A stretch of DNA of 22,109 nt from a virus. The stretch is taken from the IMG/VR virus record IMGVR_UViG_3300021185_000761, positions 1-22,109 of that record. One strand, 5' to 3'. Position 1 is the first letter of the stretch, and each line of letters starts with the position of its first letter. Shown here piece by piece: positions 8,893 to 16,177 of the stretch. The notes under the pieces are model-generated. The model was not told the DNA's origin. It was given only the letters and a program-made list of their open reading frames with translations, and searched no databases. Position numbers and translations under genes: made by a program.

Positions 8893-9657
8893 ATGTCATC
8901 TCGTCTATTAGACTTTCAATCTTACATCGGTGGTTCAGATAATGTACAAGTTATCAACCTTTTCCCACGCAGTCAAAAAACATTTACATACGACTTTAAT
9001 GTCGATGTTAGTGGCTGGACATTTACAGCAGATAAACAAAGTCTAGTTTTAGACAATATTGCTTACGACCGTATTAGTAAATTACCAAATTTTGCAGACA
9101 GTATAATCACAGGTTATATGAATAGTAGTACAACTATTCCTGCAGGAACATATATTAATGAAACAAATGCTTCATCAGGAGTAATTTATTTTACAATACC
9201 AGAAGAAAGATACACAGGACCATTATTACCAAATGCAAGAAAAAATCCTGTGATGACAGTAGTTAGTTTTGAATGGGCATCAGATGCAACTCCACCAGTA
9301 AAAGAATCACACAGATGGGCAGTCATAGAAACTTGGGAACCAGGTGTAACAGTAGGTGATCCTGCAGTTAGTACTAACTATGTGCCAATTGGCGTAGGTG
9401 CAGTAGCATCGTTTACAGATAACAGTTCAACTGATAGTGATAGAGTGCCAGGTGCTTACACAGTAACAGGCCTAAGTAACGGCGAAGGTACTGGTGCAAC
9501 ATTTAGTGTACAAGTAACTGCCGGTGGGGTAACAAACATAGATCTTATATCAAGAGGTACATTATACAATGCCGCTGACACAATCCAATTACTAGATGTT
9601 AATATGGGCAGTGGCGGAGCCGCAGACATAACAGTAACAGTATCGACAGTAGCGTAA
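8893..9657 (+). CDS. Putative structural / fibre-associated protein
   Basis: 254 aa, preceded by TAGGAG with 10-base spacing. No membrane segment; beta-rich. The N-terminal half looks globular (FQSYIGGSDNVQVINLFP, WAVIETWEPGV). The C-terminus ends in a short repeat-like beta domain (YTVTGLSNGEGTGATFSVQV, then ADITVTVSTVA) that resembles domains seen in fibre and baseplate proteins of marine phages. It starts a new transcription unit by the evidence of the upstream motif and hairpin, and it is 10 bases from the giant fibre gene. Structural role is inferred from context. Confidence 0.55.
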   Translation: MSSRLLDFQSYIGGSDNVQVINLFPRSQKTFTYDFNVDVSGWTFTADKQSLVLDNIAYDRISKLPNFADSIITGYMNSSTTIPAGTYINETNASSGVIYFTIPEERYTGPLLPNARKNPVMTVVSFEWASDATPPVKESHRWAVIETWEPGVTVGDPAVSTNYVPIGVGAVASFTDNSSTDSDRVPGAYTVTGLSNGEGTGATFSVQVTAGGVTNIDLISRGTLYNAADTIQLLDVNMGSGGAADITVTVSTVA

Positions 9658-9667
9658 GGAGTATAAT

Positions 9668-12600
9668 ATGGCTAATATAGTACTTTCAGCAAATACAACC
9701 AGTATAAATGTCGACACAACCACAAGCAATGTTGATGTAACCACATCGACAAGCACTATTAAGGTAGGTGAAACTACCTTTGTTGCAAACAACTTAGTAA
9801 GAGCCGCTATTAGTGTTGCCAACAATGGTGGCGATGGTAGTTTAAGTTATGATGAACCAACAGGTGTTATCACATACAATGGTGTAACCGCTGCAGAAAC
9901 AAGAGCACACTTTAGTGGTAGCAATGGGGTAGACTACAATAGTTCAACTGGTGCTATAACAGCAGACAGTGCAGAAATTAGAGCATTATTATCTAATGTA
10001 GCACCAATTACATATAATGCATCCACAGGTGTAATAGGCTTAGAACAAACACTCGATGACTTAACTCTTAAAAAATATCAAGAAACAGTAGTTAACAATG
10101 GAACACTTAGTGGTGATATTTCAGTAAACATCGCCGATGGTACTATCCATCAAGTAACACTAACAGGCGATATTACAGGCATTACATTAGCAAACATAAG
10201 CACTGGTGGTAGTGCAACTATATTACTCACACAAGACGGAATAGGTGGCAGTACAATAGATACCACTACAACACCTAGCAATTGGACAAATTGGAATTTC
10301 ACAAACGAATTTACAGCATTAGATGCTACAGCAGATGCTTGGAGTGCATTGAATGTTCTTTATGATGGTTCTGAATACTATGCTACAGTTATCACAGGAT
10401 CAGGAACAATTGATAATGCAACTCTAGAAATTATTAAGGCATATATCGAAACAAATGGCTTGGATATGGAAAACACTGTTACTAGTAATAGTAATATTTC
10501 AAGCACAGCAAATATTTCTGCAAACACATTTAAAACCACAAACATTGAATCGCAAGGTGCATTAGATGTTAAATTTAATGCAGACGGCAGTTTCAACCTT
10601 GACGCATTTACTGTAAGCAACAGCGATGGTGCTTTTATACAGGCATTTCAACAGGCACAAGGCACAACATCTTTGAAAACCTTTAGAGTAGGTAGTGATA
10701 GTATTGGTGAGGGACAAACTCAAACAGGTACTTTAAAAGTTTATGGTGCAGATCCACTGTATAATCTTTTACCTGCAATAGATGTTGAGAGAGGTAATGT
10801 TGTAATAGCAGACAGAATTAGTGCAGGTTCATTAGCCACAGATACTCATACATTTACAGGTAATGTTGATGTCACAGGTAACATAGAAGTAAGCGGTAAT
10901 TTAAACTATAGAAATGTTGAAGACTTATATGTAAGAGATCAAAGTATCACACTAAATGCTAATGCGGCTACAAATGCCACAGTAGAAATTATAGCAAACA
11001 GACCGCAAAACACTAGCACACTGTTAAGATGGAATGAAACCGCAGACAAATGGCAGTTCACAAACGATGGTAGCACATTTTATGACATACCAACATCAAC
11101 AAGTGACTTAGCAGAAGGTACTAACTTATATTACACAGATGCTAGATTTGATACAAGACTAGCAACCAAGTCAACAACTGACTTAGCAGAAGGTACTAAT
11201 TTATACTACACTGATAGTAGAGTACAAAGCAAAATTGATAGTTATGTACTAGGTTCAGAAAACATCACAGTCACTAGTGGCGTCCTTGCTACAACATCAG
11301 CACTGGGTAACACTAACAGCCTCACAGCACAAAGTGGTAGTGGCTTAACATTTAACAGTGATGATGGTACTATAGTAACAAGTAAATTTGGTATAAACAG
11401 TACTGTAACTGAAACAGCAAACATTGCCGGTAAAGGCTTTGGTGTGTTTAACTACAGTAACGGACTAAGCACTACTATTTCTTATAGTGGCACAGATTCG
11501 CTTGAATGGTATGAAATTGATGGTAGTGTAGTATCAGGTTCAACCACTATGACTATCACAAGTGTAGTAAGAGGTATAGACAGTACAACAGCAGCAGTAA
11601 GTGATATAATTGTAGGACAAGTAATAGCAAATGGTACTAGTGCAAGTACTCCAGGAAGTACTGATTTAATTATATTCCCAGATGATGCTTATGTGGTAAG
11701 TGTTGACTCAGGTGCTGGCACAGTTGAAATGAGCCAACCAGCAACCCAAACAACATCATTTACTCACACCACAGATGGTATAATACTAGATGCAGGCTTA
11801 GTTGATACTACCACAGGCTTAGTTATTAAATTATTAAGTCAATTGAGATCACTAGGTAGTGGTAGTGATAGTGCTTTATTTTTTAGATCAGTTAGAAACA
11901 CACCTTTTGGATATCCAGCATCAGGACCAGTACCAACAGACTTTGATATAATTACCGCAGGCACAGCCAGTGATTACTCAATGACATTGAGTACCTTTAT
12001 GATAGGTCAAACACCAGTAACAAATGATATAACAGTGTTAAACGCACCAAAAGGTATAACAATAGGTGAAAACACTCAACTTACCAACAGAGGTGAGAAT
12101 GATCAAGTAGGTTGCTTTGGTATGAACCTAATGTGGGACGGTTTAACTTCTGCAACTAATCCAATACAACCACAGATGTTGTTCAAGAGTTACACAGATA
12201 ACACAGAACAAGGTGAAGTAGGATCTATTAGTGGAGGTGGACCTAGACTGTTCTTTACTAGTGCAAACGGTAACTCAAATGATAATGCGTTTGATACATA
12301 TCCAAGAGCAAACCAAGAATTAGGTAGAATAAGTTTTTGGGGTACCACAGGTGAACAGTTAACACCAAGTTCATATTCTGTACCTTCATATATGAGTGTA
12401 CAAGCCGCAGATGATTGGGATACTTGGGGCGGTGGTGTTGCAGGTAACACAGATGTGTATATGGCTTCAACAGCAGGTGGTCAAGCACAAACATATCTAG
12501 CATTTAAAAATGGTGAATTATATTTAACTGGTAGTAACAGCAATCCAGTTACATTTGCACCAGCACAGAGTGCATCAGGTTTTAGACCAGAACTTGCTTA

Positions 12601-13390
12601 TGACGGTTCAACCACATTGTGGGCAAACATTAACTATGCTAACACAGGCACAAATGCAGGTGCTAAATTTACTGTAACTAACGGTGATAGTGTAGATGCA
12701 GGTGTTGTAGGTGATATGCAAATAGCATTGAAAAGAAATGACAACAGTTCAAACCTAACAACCCCAGTTAGAAGTATACTGTCAGGAAGTGCAAGTGGTT
12801 CATTAGAAAATGGTAAAATAGTATTTACTTTTGATGATGATGGCAGTATTGGTAGTACTCTAAATGGTTTAGCGGCAACAGTAAGTGCTCCAAGCACAAT
12901 TGATGAATCAATATACAACGGCGGCCCATTTTACGGAAGTGGTAATGAAACAGCACTAGGCAGCAATGTATATGATTTGAGTTTTGCTTTCAGTTTCAGT
13001 GGTGTTGCATACTACTACATTTTAAGTGGTGGTAGCAGAGTAAGTTACACTGATATTGGTGGTACAGATCCATACTATTTTGTTACACAAACATTAGGTA
13101 TGACAGTAACCACAGTAGTAAGTTCAGGTGTTACTGCTAAAGAATGGAAGTTCAACTTAGAAGAACAATCAGATGACTTAAAGATACAAAGTGATGGCAC
13201 AACTGTTATGCACTTTACAGATCAAAGAGTGTTTATAGATGAAGTATTTAGATTACATAACTTAACCACCACAGAGATTAATGCATTGCCAAGTCCACAG
13301 TCAGGTGATACAGTATACAATACTACACTTAATCAAGTATGTTTTTACAATGGAACAGCGTGGCAGAAAATAACTTCAGCAACAATGTAA
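9668..13390 (+). CDS. Large tail fibre / adhesin (1240 aa)
   Basis: The largest gene in the window, with AAGGAG ribosome site. The composition is Thr/Ser/Asn/Gly/Ala-rich with no cysteine-rich or membrane segments, as in trimeric beta-helical fibres. Features in order: short repetitive beta stretches at the N-terminus (SYDEPTGVITYNG, YNASTGVIGLEQ); LNYRNVEDLYVRDQSITLNA (about aa 412-431), a segment seen in marine phage fibres; two 25-residue repeats containing DLAEGTNLYYTD (aa 479-528); a long variable middle; and a C-terminal module with LPSPQSGDTVYNTT and VCFYNGTAWQKI, a common fibre ending. Likely host recognition. Confidence 0.85.
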   Translation: MANIVLSANTTSINVDTTTSNVDVTTSTSTIKVGETTFVANNLVRAAISVANNGGDGSLSYDEPTGVITYNGVTAAETRAHFSGSNGVDYNSSTGAITADSAEIRALLSNVAPITYNASTGVIGLEQTLDDLTLKKYQETVVNNGTLSGDISVNIADGTIHQVTLTGDITGITLANISTGGSATILLTQDGIGGSTIDTTTTPSNWTNWNFTNEFTALDATADAWSALNVLYDGSEYYATVITGSGTIDNATLEIIKAYIETNGLDMENTVTSNSNISSTANISANTFKTTNIESQGALDVKFNADGSFNLDAFTVSNSDGAFIQAFQQAQGTTSLKTFRVGSDSIGEGQTQTGTLKVYGADPLYNLLPAIDVERGNVVIADRISAGSLATDTHTFTGNVDVTGNIEVSGNLNYRNVEDLYVRDQSITLNANAATNATVEIIANRPQNTSTLLRWNETADKWQFTNDGSTFYDIPTSTSDLAEGTNLYYTDARFDTRLATKSTTDLAEGTNLYYTDSRVQSKIDSYVLGSENITVTSGVLATTSALGNTNSLTAQSGSGLTFNSDDGTIVTSKFGINSTVTETANIAGKGFGVFNYSNGLSTTISYSGTDSLEWYEIDGSVVSGSTTMTITSVVRGIDSTTAAVSDIIVGQVIANGTSASTPGSTDLIIFPDDAYVVSVDSGAGTVEMSQPATQTTSFTHTTDGIILDAGLVDTTTGLVIKLLSQLRSLGSGSDSALFFRSVRNTPFGYPASGPVPTDFDIITAGTASDYSMTLSTFMIGQTPVTNDITVLNAPKGITIGENTQLTNRGENDQVGCFGMNLMWDGLTSATNPIQPQMLFKSYTDNTEQGEVGSISGGGPRLFFTSANGNSNDNAFDTYPRANQELGRISFWGTTGEQLTPSSYSVPSYMSVQAADDWDTWGGGVAGNTDVYMASTAGGQAQTYLAFKNGELYLTGSNSNPVTFAPAQSASGFRPELAYDGSTTLWANINYANTGTNAGAKFTVTNGDSVDAGVVGDMQIALKRNDNSSNLTTPVRSILSGSASGSLENGKIVFTFDDDGSIGSTLNGLAATVSAPSTIDESIYNGGPFYGSGNETALGSNVYDLSFAFSFSGVAYYYILSGGSRVSYTDIGGTDPYYFVTQTLGMTVTTVVSSGVTAKEWKFNLEEQSDDLKIQSDGTTVMHFTDQRVFIDEVFRLHNLTTTEINALPSPQSGDTVYNTTLNQVCFYNGTAWQKITSATM
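11102..11251 (+). repeat. Two tandem 75-bp repeats in fibre gene
   Basis: Units 11102-11176 and 11177-11251 both encode DLAEGTNLYYTD followed by a diverged tail. The DNA is nearly identical over about 40 bases and differs mostly at third positions. This points to in-frame duplication kept under protein-level selection. Confidence 0.8.
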
Positions 13391-13399
13391 GGAGTAGCA

Positions 13400-13576
13400 A
13401 TGGCTAGTAGAAGAATGTACAAAGGGTCTGTGTGCAAATTAGATTGCGGTGGACATAGAGCAGGTGCTAGATATGCTAGAAGTGGTGGATCAAAGCCATC
13501 ACCTAGCAGTAGTAGTTTTAACAAAGGAATGAAAATTGCACAAGGTGGTGCAGCAAGAAGATCAACAAGGAGATAA
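13400..13576 (+). CDS. 58-aa basic cysteine-pair small protein
   Basis: MASRRMYKGSVCKLDCGGHR begins a very basic protein (at least 13 Arg/Lys of 58). It carries a C-x3-C-x2-H arrangement (Cys12, Cys16, His19), a serine run (SPSSSSF) and an Arg-rich end (AARRSTRR). AAGGAG sits 5 bases before the ATG. It follows the fibre gene and is 2 bases ahead of another basic microprotein. I recall similar short CKLDCxGHxAG proteins in marine phages but cannot name a family. A single C-C-H triplet is too few ligands for a zinc site in a monomer. Confidence 0.7.
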   Translation: MASRRMYKGSVCKLDCGGHRAGARYARSGGSKPSPSSSSFNKGMKIAQGGAARRSTRR

Positions 13577-13578
13577 CA

Positions 13579-13659
13579 ATGCCAAAGTCACAAAGAGGCG
13601 GAATGAAGAAAAAGAAGAAAACACAACGCGGTGGAAAGAAAGGATCTAAAAGAGGATAA
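13579..13659 (+). CDS. 26-aa lysine/arginine-rich microprotein
   Basis: MPKSQRGGMKKKKKTQRGGK plus KGSKRG: 13 of 26 residues are Lys or Arg, with two QRGG units. The start has a near-ideal AAGGAG site inside the end of the previous gene (CAAGGAGATAACAATG), and such a site is the main reason to accept so short a frame. The last 29 bases overlap the start of the 13631 frame. Nucleic-acid binding is plausible from charge only. Confidence 0.5.
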   Translation: MPKSQRGGMKKKKKTQRGGKKGSKRG

Positions 13660-14005
13660 CTGGGCCACATACTTTGCTAAGATACGCGGAGTATGTCCTT
13701 GGAGTTATCAAGCACATATGAAAAACAACATAATGTTTGTGGATTACAGTGAAATATCACATAATACTTGGGCTATGTTGTTTGGATCAACCAAGCACGA
13801 AGCATTTGTGTATAAATGCACTGGTAAAACAGTTGATTGGTTAAATAGTATGTGTGATGAATTAAATGAACAATATGCTGACAGTGAATGGTTGTGGAGT
13901 CACCCAGAAGAAGGTGGAGACTCAACTCCAATACCAGTGTTAATACAACAAAACAAAGCACAACTAGAACAGTTGCGTGAAAAAATAGGATATGAAGAGG
14001 AATAA
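13631..14005 (+). CDS. 124-aa conserved-looking protein, unknown
   Basis: Sequence character is that of a soluble globular protein: NWATYFAKIRGVCPWSYQAH, IMFVDYSEISHNTWAMLFG, KTVDWLNSMCDELNEQY, then a charged C-terminus (NKAQLEQLREKIGYEEE). The start is uncertain. The GTG at 13631 overlaps the microprotein gene and lacks a good ribosome site. The next in-frame start is ATG 13718, which would cut off the ordered NWATYF...CPWS segment, so the GTG is preferred. Three of the window's rare Cys residues are here. No family recognised. Confidence 0.6.
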   Translation: MERKDLKEDNWATYFAKIRGVCPWSYQAHMKNNIMFVDYSEISHNTWAMLFGSTKHEAFVYKCTGKTVDWLNSMCDELNEQYADSEWLWSHPEEGGDSTPIPVLIQQNKAQLEQLREKIGYEEE

Positions 14006-14007
14006 AG

Positions 14008-14157
14008 ATGGAAGAACTACAAATATTTGAACAGCATAAAGAGTTGCTCGACACATTAGAGGGTGAAAAATTAAATATTGCAGTAAGATTTATTGTTGAT
14101 AACCCAGACTGTAGCACTGATGTAGTAGCAATGGCAGTAGAGAAGCAATATGCCTAA
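14008..14157 (+). CDS. 49-aa small protein, unknown
   Basis: MEELQIFEQHKELLDTLEGE, then NIAVRFIVDNPDCSTDVVAM: helical and acidic, with no membrane segment. It starts 2 bases after the previous stop and overlaps the next ATG by 8 bases, an arrangement typical of coupled phage genes. The upstream GAGGAATAAAG gives a GAGG ribosome site. Unknown function. Confidence 0.6.
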   Translation: MEELQIFEQHKELLDTLEGEKLNIAVRFIVDNPDCSTDVVAMAVEKQYA

Positions 14158-14386
14158 AACAAAAGCAGAGGTAATAGAAATCAACGATCTAGCCAAAGAA
14201 ATCGAAACTGTAAAGGATGTTCATCTTGCTCATATACACGATTGTATACACAGAGTAGAAGATGAGTTGAAAGAAAACAAAAAACACTTCAATGGGCGTT
14301 TAGACAAGTTAGATAACCGTATTTTTTGGGTCCTAGGGCTTACTGTAACGACCTTAGCAGGCATTATAGCCAATATGGTAGTATAA
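14150..14386 (+). CDS. XhlA-like coiled-coil plus single membrane helix protein
   Basis: 78 aa. A charged, heptad-like helix (about aa 14-55: EIETVKDVHLAHIHDCIHRV, then ELKENKKHFNGRLDKLDNRI) leads into one C-terminal transmembrane segment (FWVLGLTVTTLAGIIANMVV, aa 59-78). The 'RLDKLDNRIFWVLG' junction is the hallmark of haemolysin XhlA-type phage proteins (PF10779), which assist host lysis or act as holin partners. The cytoplasmic N-terminus is inferred. No endolysin is visible nearby, so the lysis role is plausible but unproven. Confidence 0.65.
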   Translation: MPKTKAEVIEINDLAKEIETVKDVHLAHIHDCIHRVEDELKENKKHFNGRLDKLDNRIFWVLGLTVTTLAGIIANMVV

Positions 14387-14387
14387 G

Positions 14388-14693
14388 GTGCCAGTTGCTC
14401 CTAATTACATAAAAGACGCCGCTAAAAGAGCCTTAAAAGCCAGGGAGAATGTGCCGCCAAGTAGAAAAGCAGGTACAGCAGTAGGCTTAGCAAGAGCAAA
14501 TCAATTGGCAAACGGTGCAAACTTATCTGAAAACACACTCAAAAGAATGCGTAGTTATTTAGAAAGAGCCAAAGAGAACTACGAAAACGCAAGGTCACAA
14601 GGCTTAGACTTAGAATCAAGCAAAGCCATACAAGCATATTACCTATGGGGCGGTCCTAGAGCCCTTGCTTGGGTAAACTCACAATTAGATTAA
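14388..14693 (+). CDS. Phage 'GTxVGxxRA...WGG' domain protein, unknown role
   Basis: 101 aa, GTG start 1 base after the previous stop. The pattern RKAGTAVGLARANQLANGAN, then LSENTLKRMRSYLERAKENY, then IQAYYLWGGPRALAWVNSQL matches a recurrent phage domain I know as 'GT.VG..RA..L..G..LS..T..RM.SYL.R...WGG..gl.W'. It occurs alone or fused to head-maturation proteins. Strongly basic N-part (KDAAKRALKARENVPPSRK). Biochemical function is not established. It is the last gene before the regulatory gap. Confidence 0.7.
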   Translation: MPVAPNYIKDAAKRALKARENVPPSRKAGTAVGLARANQLANGANLSENTLKRMRSYLERAKENYENARSQGLDLESSKAIQAYYLWGGPRALAWVNSQLD

Positions 14694-14700
14694 AAAAAGG

Positions 14701-14728
14701 TTGACATCTAACACCTAGGTGTTATAAT
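14701..14728 (+). promoter_or_regulatory. Sigma70-type promoter P1
   Basis: Perfect -35 TTGACA (14701-14706), 16-bp spacer, perfect -10 TATAAT (14723-14728) with an extended -10 TG. Expected start near 14735. The upstream 10 bases and -35 flank (TTAAAAAAAGGTTGACATC) recur at promoter P2. Confidence 0.85.
14709..14724. promoter_or_regulatory. Perfect 16-bp palindrome in P1 spacer: candidate operator
   Basis: TAACACCTAGGTGTTA reads the same on both strands. It occupies almost the whole spacer and touches the -10 box, so a bound dimer would block RNA polymerase. No matching repressor gene is in the window. Confidence 0.6.
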
Positions 14729-14734
14729 AGTTGC

Positions 14735-14865
14735 ATACTCTAAAGTAACTTGTTAAGGCAAGCAAAAAAGGGAAAAGATTAGAAAAGAGGTTATGGTTTT
14801 GAGACAAGAATGCGGATGCAGGAGTCAAGAAAAATTGCAAACCTCACTTTTAATTTAAAAAAAGG
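14735..14865 (+). other. P1 leader region, no convincing gene
   Basis: Between P1 and P2. It contains the small inverted repeat CTTG-TTAAGG-CAAG and an outer pair GAGGTT (14787-14792)/AACCTC (14840-14845) followed by CACTTTTAATTT, a weak terminator candidate. A 21-codon frame (ATG at 14793) exists but is not convincing. It may be a second short RNA or a leader that reads into the P2 unit. Confidence 0.35.
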
Positions 14866-14893
14866 TTGACATCCCTTAAATAGATGTTATAAT
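14866..14893 (+). promoter_or_regulatory. Sigma70-type promoter P2
   Basis: Perfect TTGACA (14866-14871), 16-bp spacer, perfect TATAAT (14888-14893), extended -10 TG. It shares 19 identical bases around its -35 with P1. Expected start near 14900. It points at the hairpin cluster and terminator immediately downstream. Confidence 0.85.
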
Positions 14894-14899
14894 TAGAAA

Positions 14900-15049
14900 G
14901 TTATCACAACAATAATGTTGTGTTAACGCTAACAGCGTTTCAATAATGTGTGGACACTGTTAGTCTTTATGTTTAAAGCCCTTAATACAGGCTCCTTTTA
15001 TTATATAAACTGACATTTACTATTATAAATCTGTATTAGGGGCTTTTTT
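14900..15049 (+). ncRNA. Candidate small structured RNA (~150 nt)
   Basis: A self-contained unit: strong promoter P2, then hairpin CACAACA-ATAA-TGTTGTG (14905-14922), then AACGCT-AAC-AGCGTT (14925-14939), a weak GTG-TGGA-CAC (14948-14957), and a 16-pair terminator stem ending in six Ts. No reading frame with a ribosome site fits inside. The structure is read directly from the sequence; the function is unknown. Possibilities are a regulatory RNA, a host RNA mimic, or a leader with attenuation. No Rfam family was recognised. Confidence 0.6.
14975..15049 (+). terminator. Rho-independent terminator with 16-bp stem
   Basis: 14975-14990 pairs with 15031-15046 (AAAGCCCTTAATACAG against CTGTATTAGGGGCTTT; one U-G wobble), followed by a T-run at 15044-15049. 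The 40-base loop is unusually long and has its own weak TTATA/TATAA pairing. Confidence 0.8.
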
Positions 15050-15088
15050 ATGACTGTAAGTTCTTGATCTATAAAGTGTTTATTTTAC

Positions 15089-15117
15089 TTGACATTGACT
15101 AGATAAATGTGTATAAT
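15089..15117 (+). promoter_or_regulatory. Sigma70-type promoter P3 for the 15-17 kb operon
   Basis: Perfect TTGACA (15089-15094), 17-bp spacer, perfect TATAAT (15112-15117). Expected start near 15124, 41 bases ahead of the first ATG of the operon. Confidence 0.88.
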
Positions 15118-15127
15118 ACTACTATGT

Positions 15128-15143
15128 TAAGCAATAATGCTTA
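15128..15143 (+). other. 5' leader hairpin of P3 transcript
   Basis: TAAGCA-ATAA-TGCTTA, a perfect 6-bp stem at the predicted 5' end of the P3 mRNA. The ATAA loop is the same as in the first hairpin of the P2 RNA. Confidence 0.55.
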
Positions 15144-15164
15144 CATTTAATAGGTAGGAATATT

Positions 15165-15842
15165 ATGAACACAAAAGAAATGAAAGAATTAGCAAAAAAC
15201 ATTAGTCCTAGGACTAAGATGACTGCATTTGATCAAGTTGATCCTCAATGCAAAATTGCTGAGAATATGGCAGAGATACTTAAAAATACTGCTTATGACA
15301 AAGACTCAGGTGATACTATAGGCAGTAGATCAAGTGTTATGAATTTAGAAGAGATGAATATTCTTACGCCTGATCCTAGCGGTTACCCTATAATTGCTTG
15401 GGCCAGAGTAACTGTACAGGACAAATACAGTGAAAAGAAAAATGGCAAATACCAGTCATATGAAAACTTTTGGGACAAAAATAATCCAGAACAACTGCTT
15501 GGTAAAAGAACATTTTGGCAGAAAAAATATATGACATTTAGTATTTTTAACCATATAGAAGGCGCAGATTGTGTACATCCATTATGTACATTTAGCACTT
15601 ATTTTATGGCTAGACATAAGTCACATATGGATTTATGTATAGGTGATATGTTGTTTGAATATTCTGAATTGCAAGAAGACATTACTATCAACATAGAAAA
15701 CAAATTATTGAATAAAGAAGGTGATATAGATCTAGATGTGCTTAGAAATATGCTAGGTATTATGCTAAGTGTGGCAAACAAAGCCAAAGTAGATAATGAA
15801 GAAAAAGTTGCTAAAATGAGCAAAATGTTAGGAGTGGCGTAA
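15165..15842 (+). CDS. 225-aa protein, unknown; first gene of P3 operon
   Basis: The start is supported by TAGGTAGGAA upstream and P3. It is a soluble, mixed alpha/beta protein with a charged N-terminal helix (NTKEMKELAKNISPRTKM), a central aromatic region (YENFWDKNNPEQLLGKRTFW, then MTFSIFNHIEGADCVHPLC) and a helical C-terminus (LDVLRNMLGIMLSVANKAKV). Cys and His residues cluster in GADCVHPLCTF and MARHKSHMDLC (about aa 133-158), which could bind a metal, though that is speculative. No family recognised. The stop overlaps the next ATG. Being under a host promoter, it is more likely early than structural. Confidence 0.75.
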   Translation: MNTKEMKELAKNISPRTKMTAFDQVDPQCKIAENMAEILKNTAYDKDSGDTIGSRSSVMNLEEMNILTPDPSGYPIIAWARVTVQDKYSEKKNGKYQSYENFWDKNNPEQLLGKRTFWQKKYMTFSIFNHIEGADCVHPLCTFSTYFMARHKSHMDLCIGDMLFEYSELQEDITINIENKLLNKEGDIDLDVLRNMLGIMLSVANKAKVDNEEKVAKMSKMLGVA

Positions 15843-16126
15843 TGAAGATTGTAGACACAAACTTAATGGATTTTGAAGGCAAACAAGTTATCATTAACAA
15901 TGAAAAGTATGATCTTATGATCCGCCAGCCTATGGGCGATAGTGCGTTGATTGGTATTGGTAAAGATATCTATACTGAAATAGATGGTGAACCGGAATGG
16001 ACTGGCTTCAATTGTCTAGGCACTATGCAGTTGATGATAGATCCTGAAGATTATATGATTACCAGCATATATGGTTTAGAGTTAAATAATGTTAATCTAA
16101 AGGCTAATCAAATCAAGGCCACTTAA
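15842..16126 (+). CDS. 94-aa protein, unknown
   Basis: Translation-coupled to the previous gene (TAATG). A beta-rich small protein: FEGKQVIINNEKYDLMIRQP, then GDSALIGIGKDIYTEIDGEP, then MQLMIDPEDYMITSIYGLEL. Acidic, no membrane segment, no recognised domain. The pairing with the 225-aa protein may mean a complex, by context only. Confidence 0.65.
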   Translation: MKIVDTNLMDFEGKQVIINNEKYDLMIRQPMGDSALIGIGKDIYTEIDGEPEWTGFNCLGTMQLMIDPEDYMITSIYGLELNNVNLKANQIKAT

Positions 16127-16148
16127 CTACCCAAATATGTGCAAAGAA

Positions 16149-16156
16149 GATAAATA
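16149..16156 (+). promoter_or_regulatory. GATAAATA motif upstream of HTH gene
   Basis: GATAAATA lies in the 51-base gap, 21 bases before the 16178 ATG. It matches the core found at 8823, 17324, 18145 and 22098. If a promoter, it gives the HTH gene its own (late?) expression in addition to P3. Confidence 0.35.
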
Positions 16157-16177
16157 AAGTTATACCGGAGAAATAAA

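Noticed and set aside
14793-14858. 21-codon frame between P1 and P2
   Set aside because: Weak ribosome site, atypical composition, and overlap with inverted repeats; not supported as a gene.
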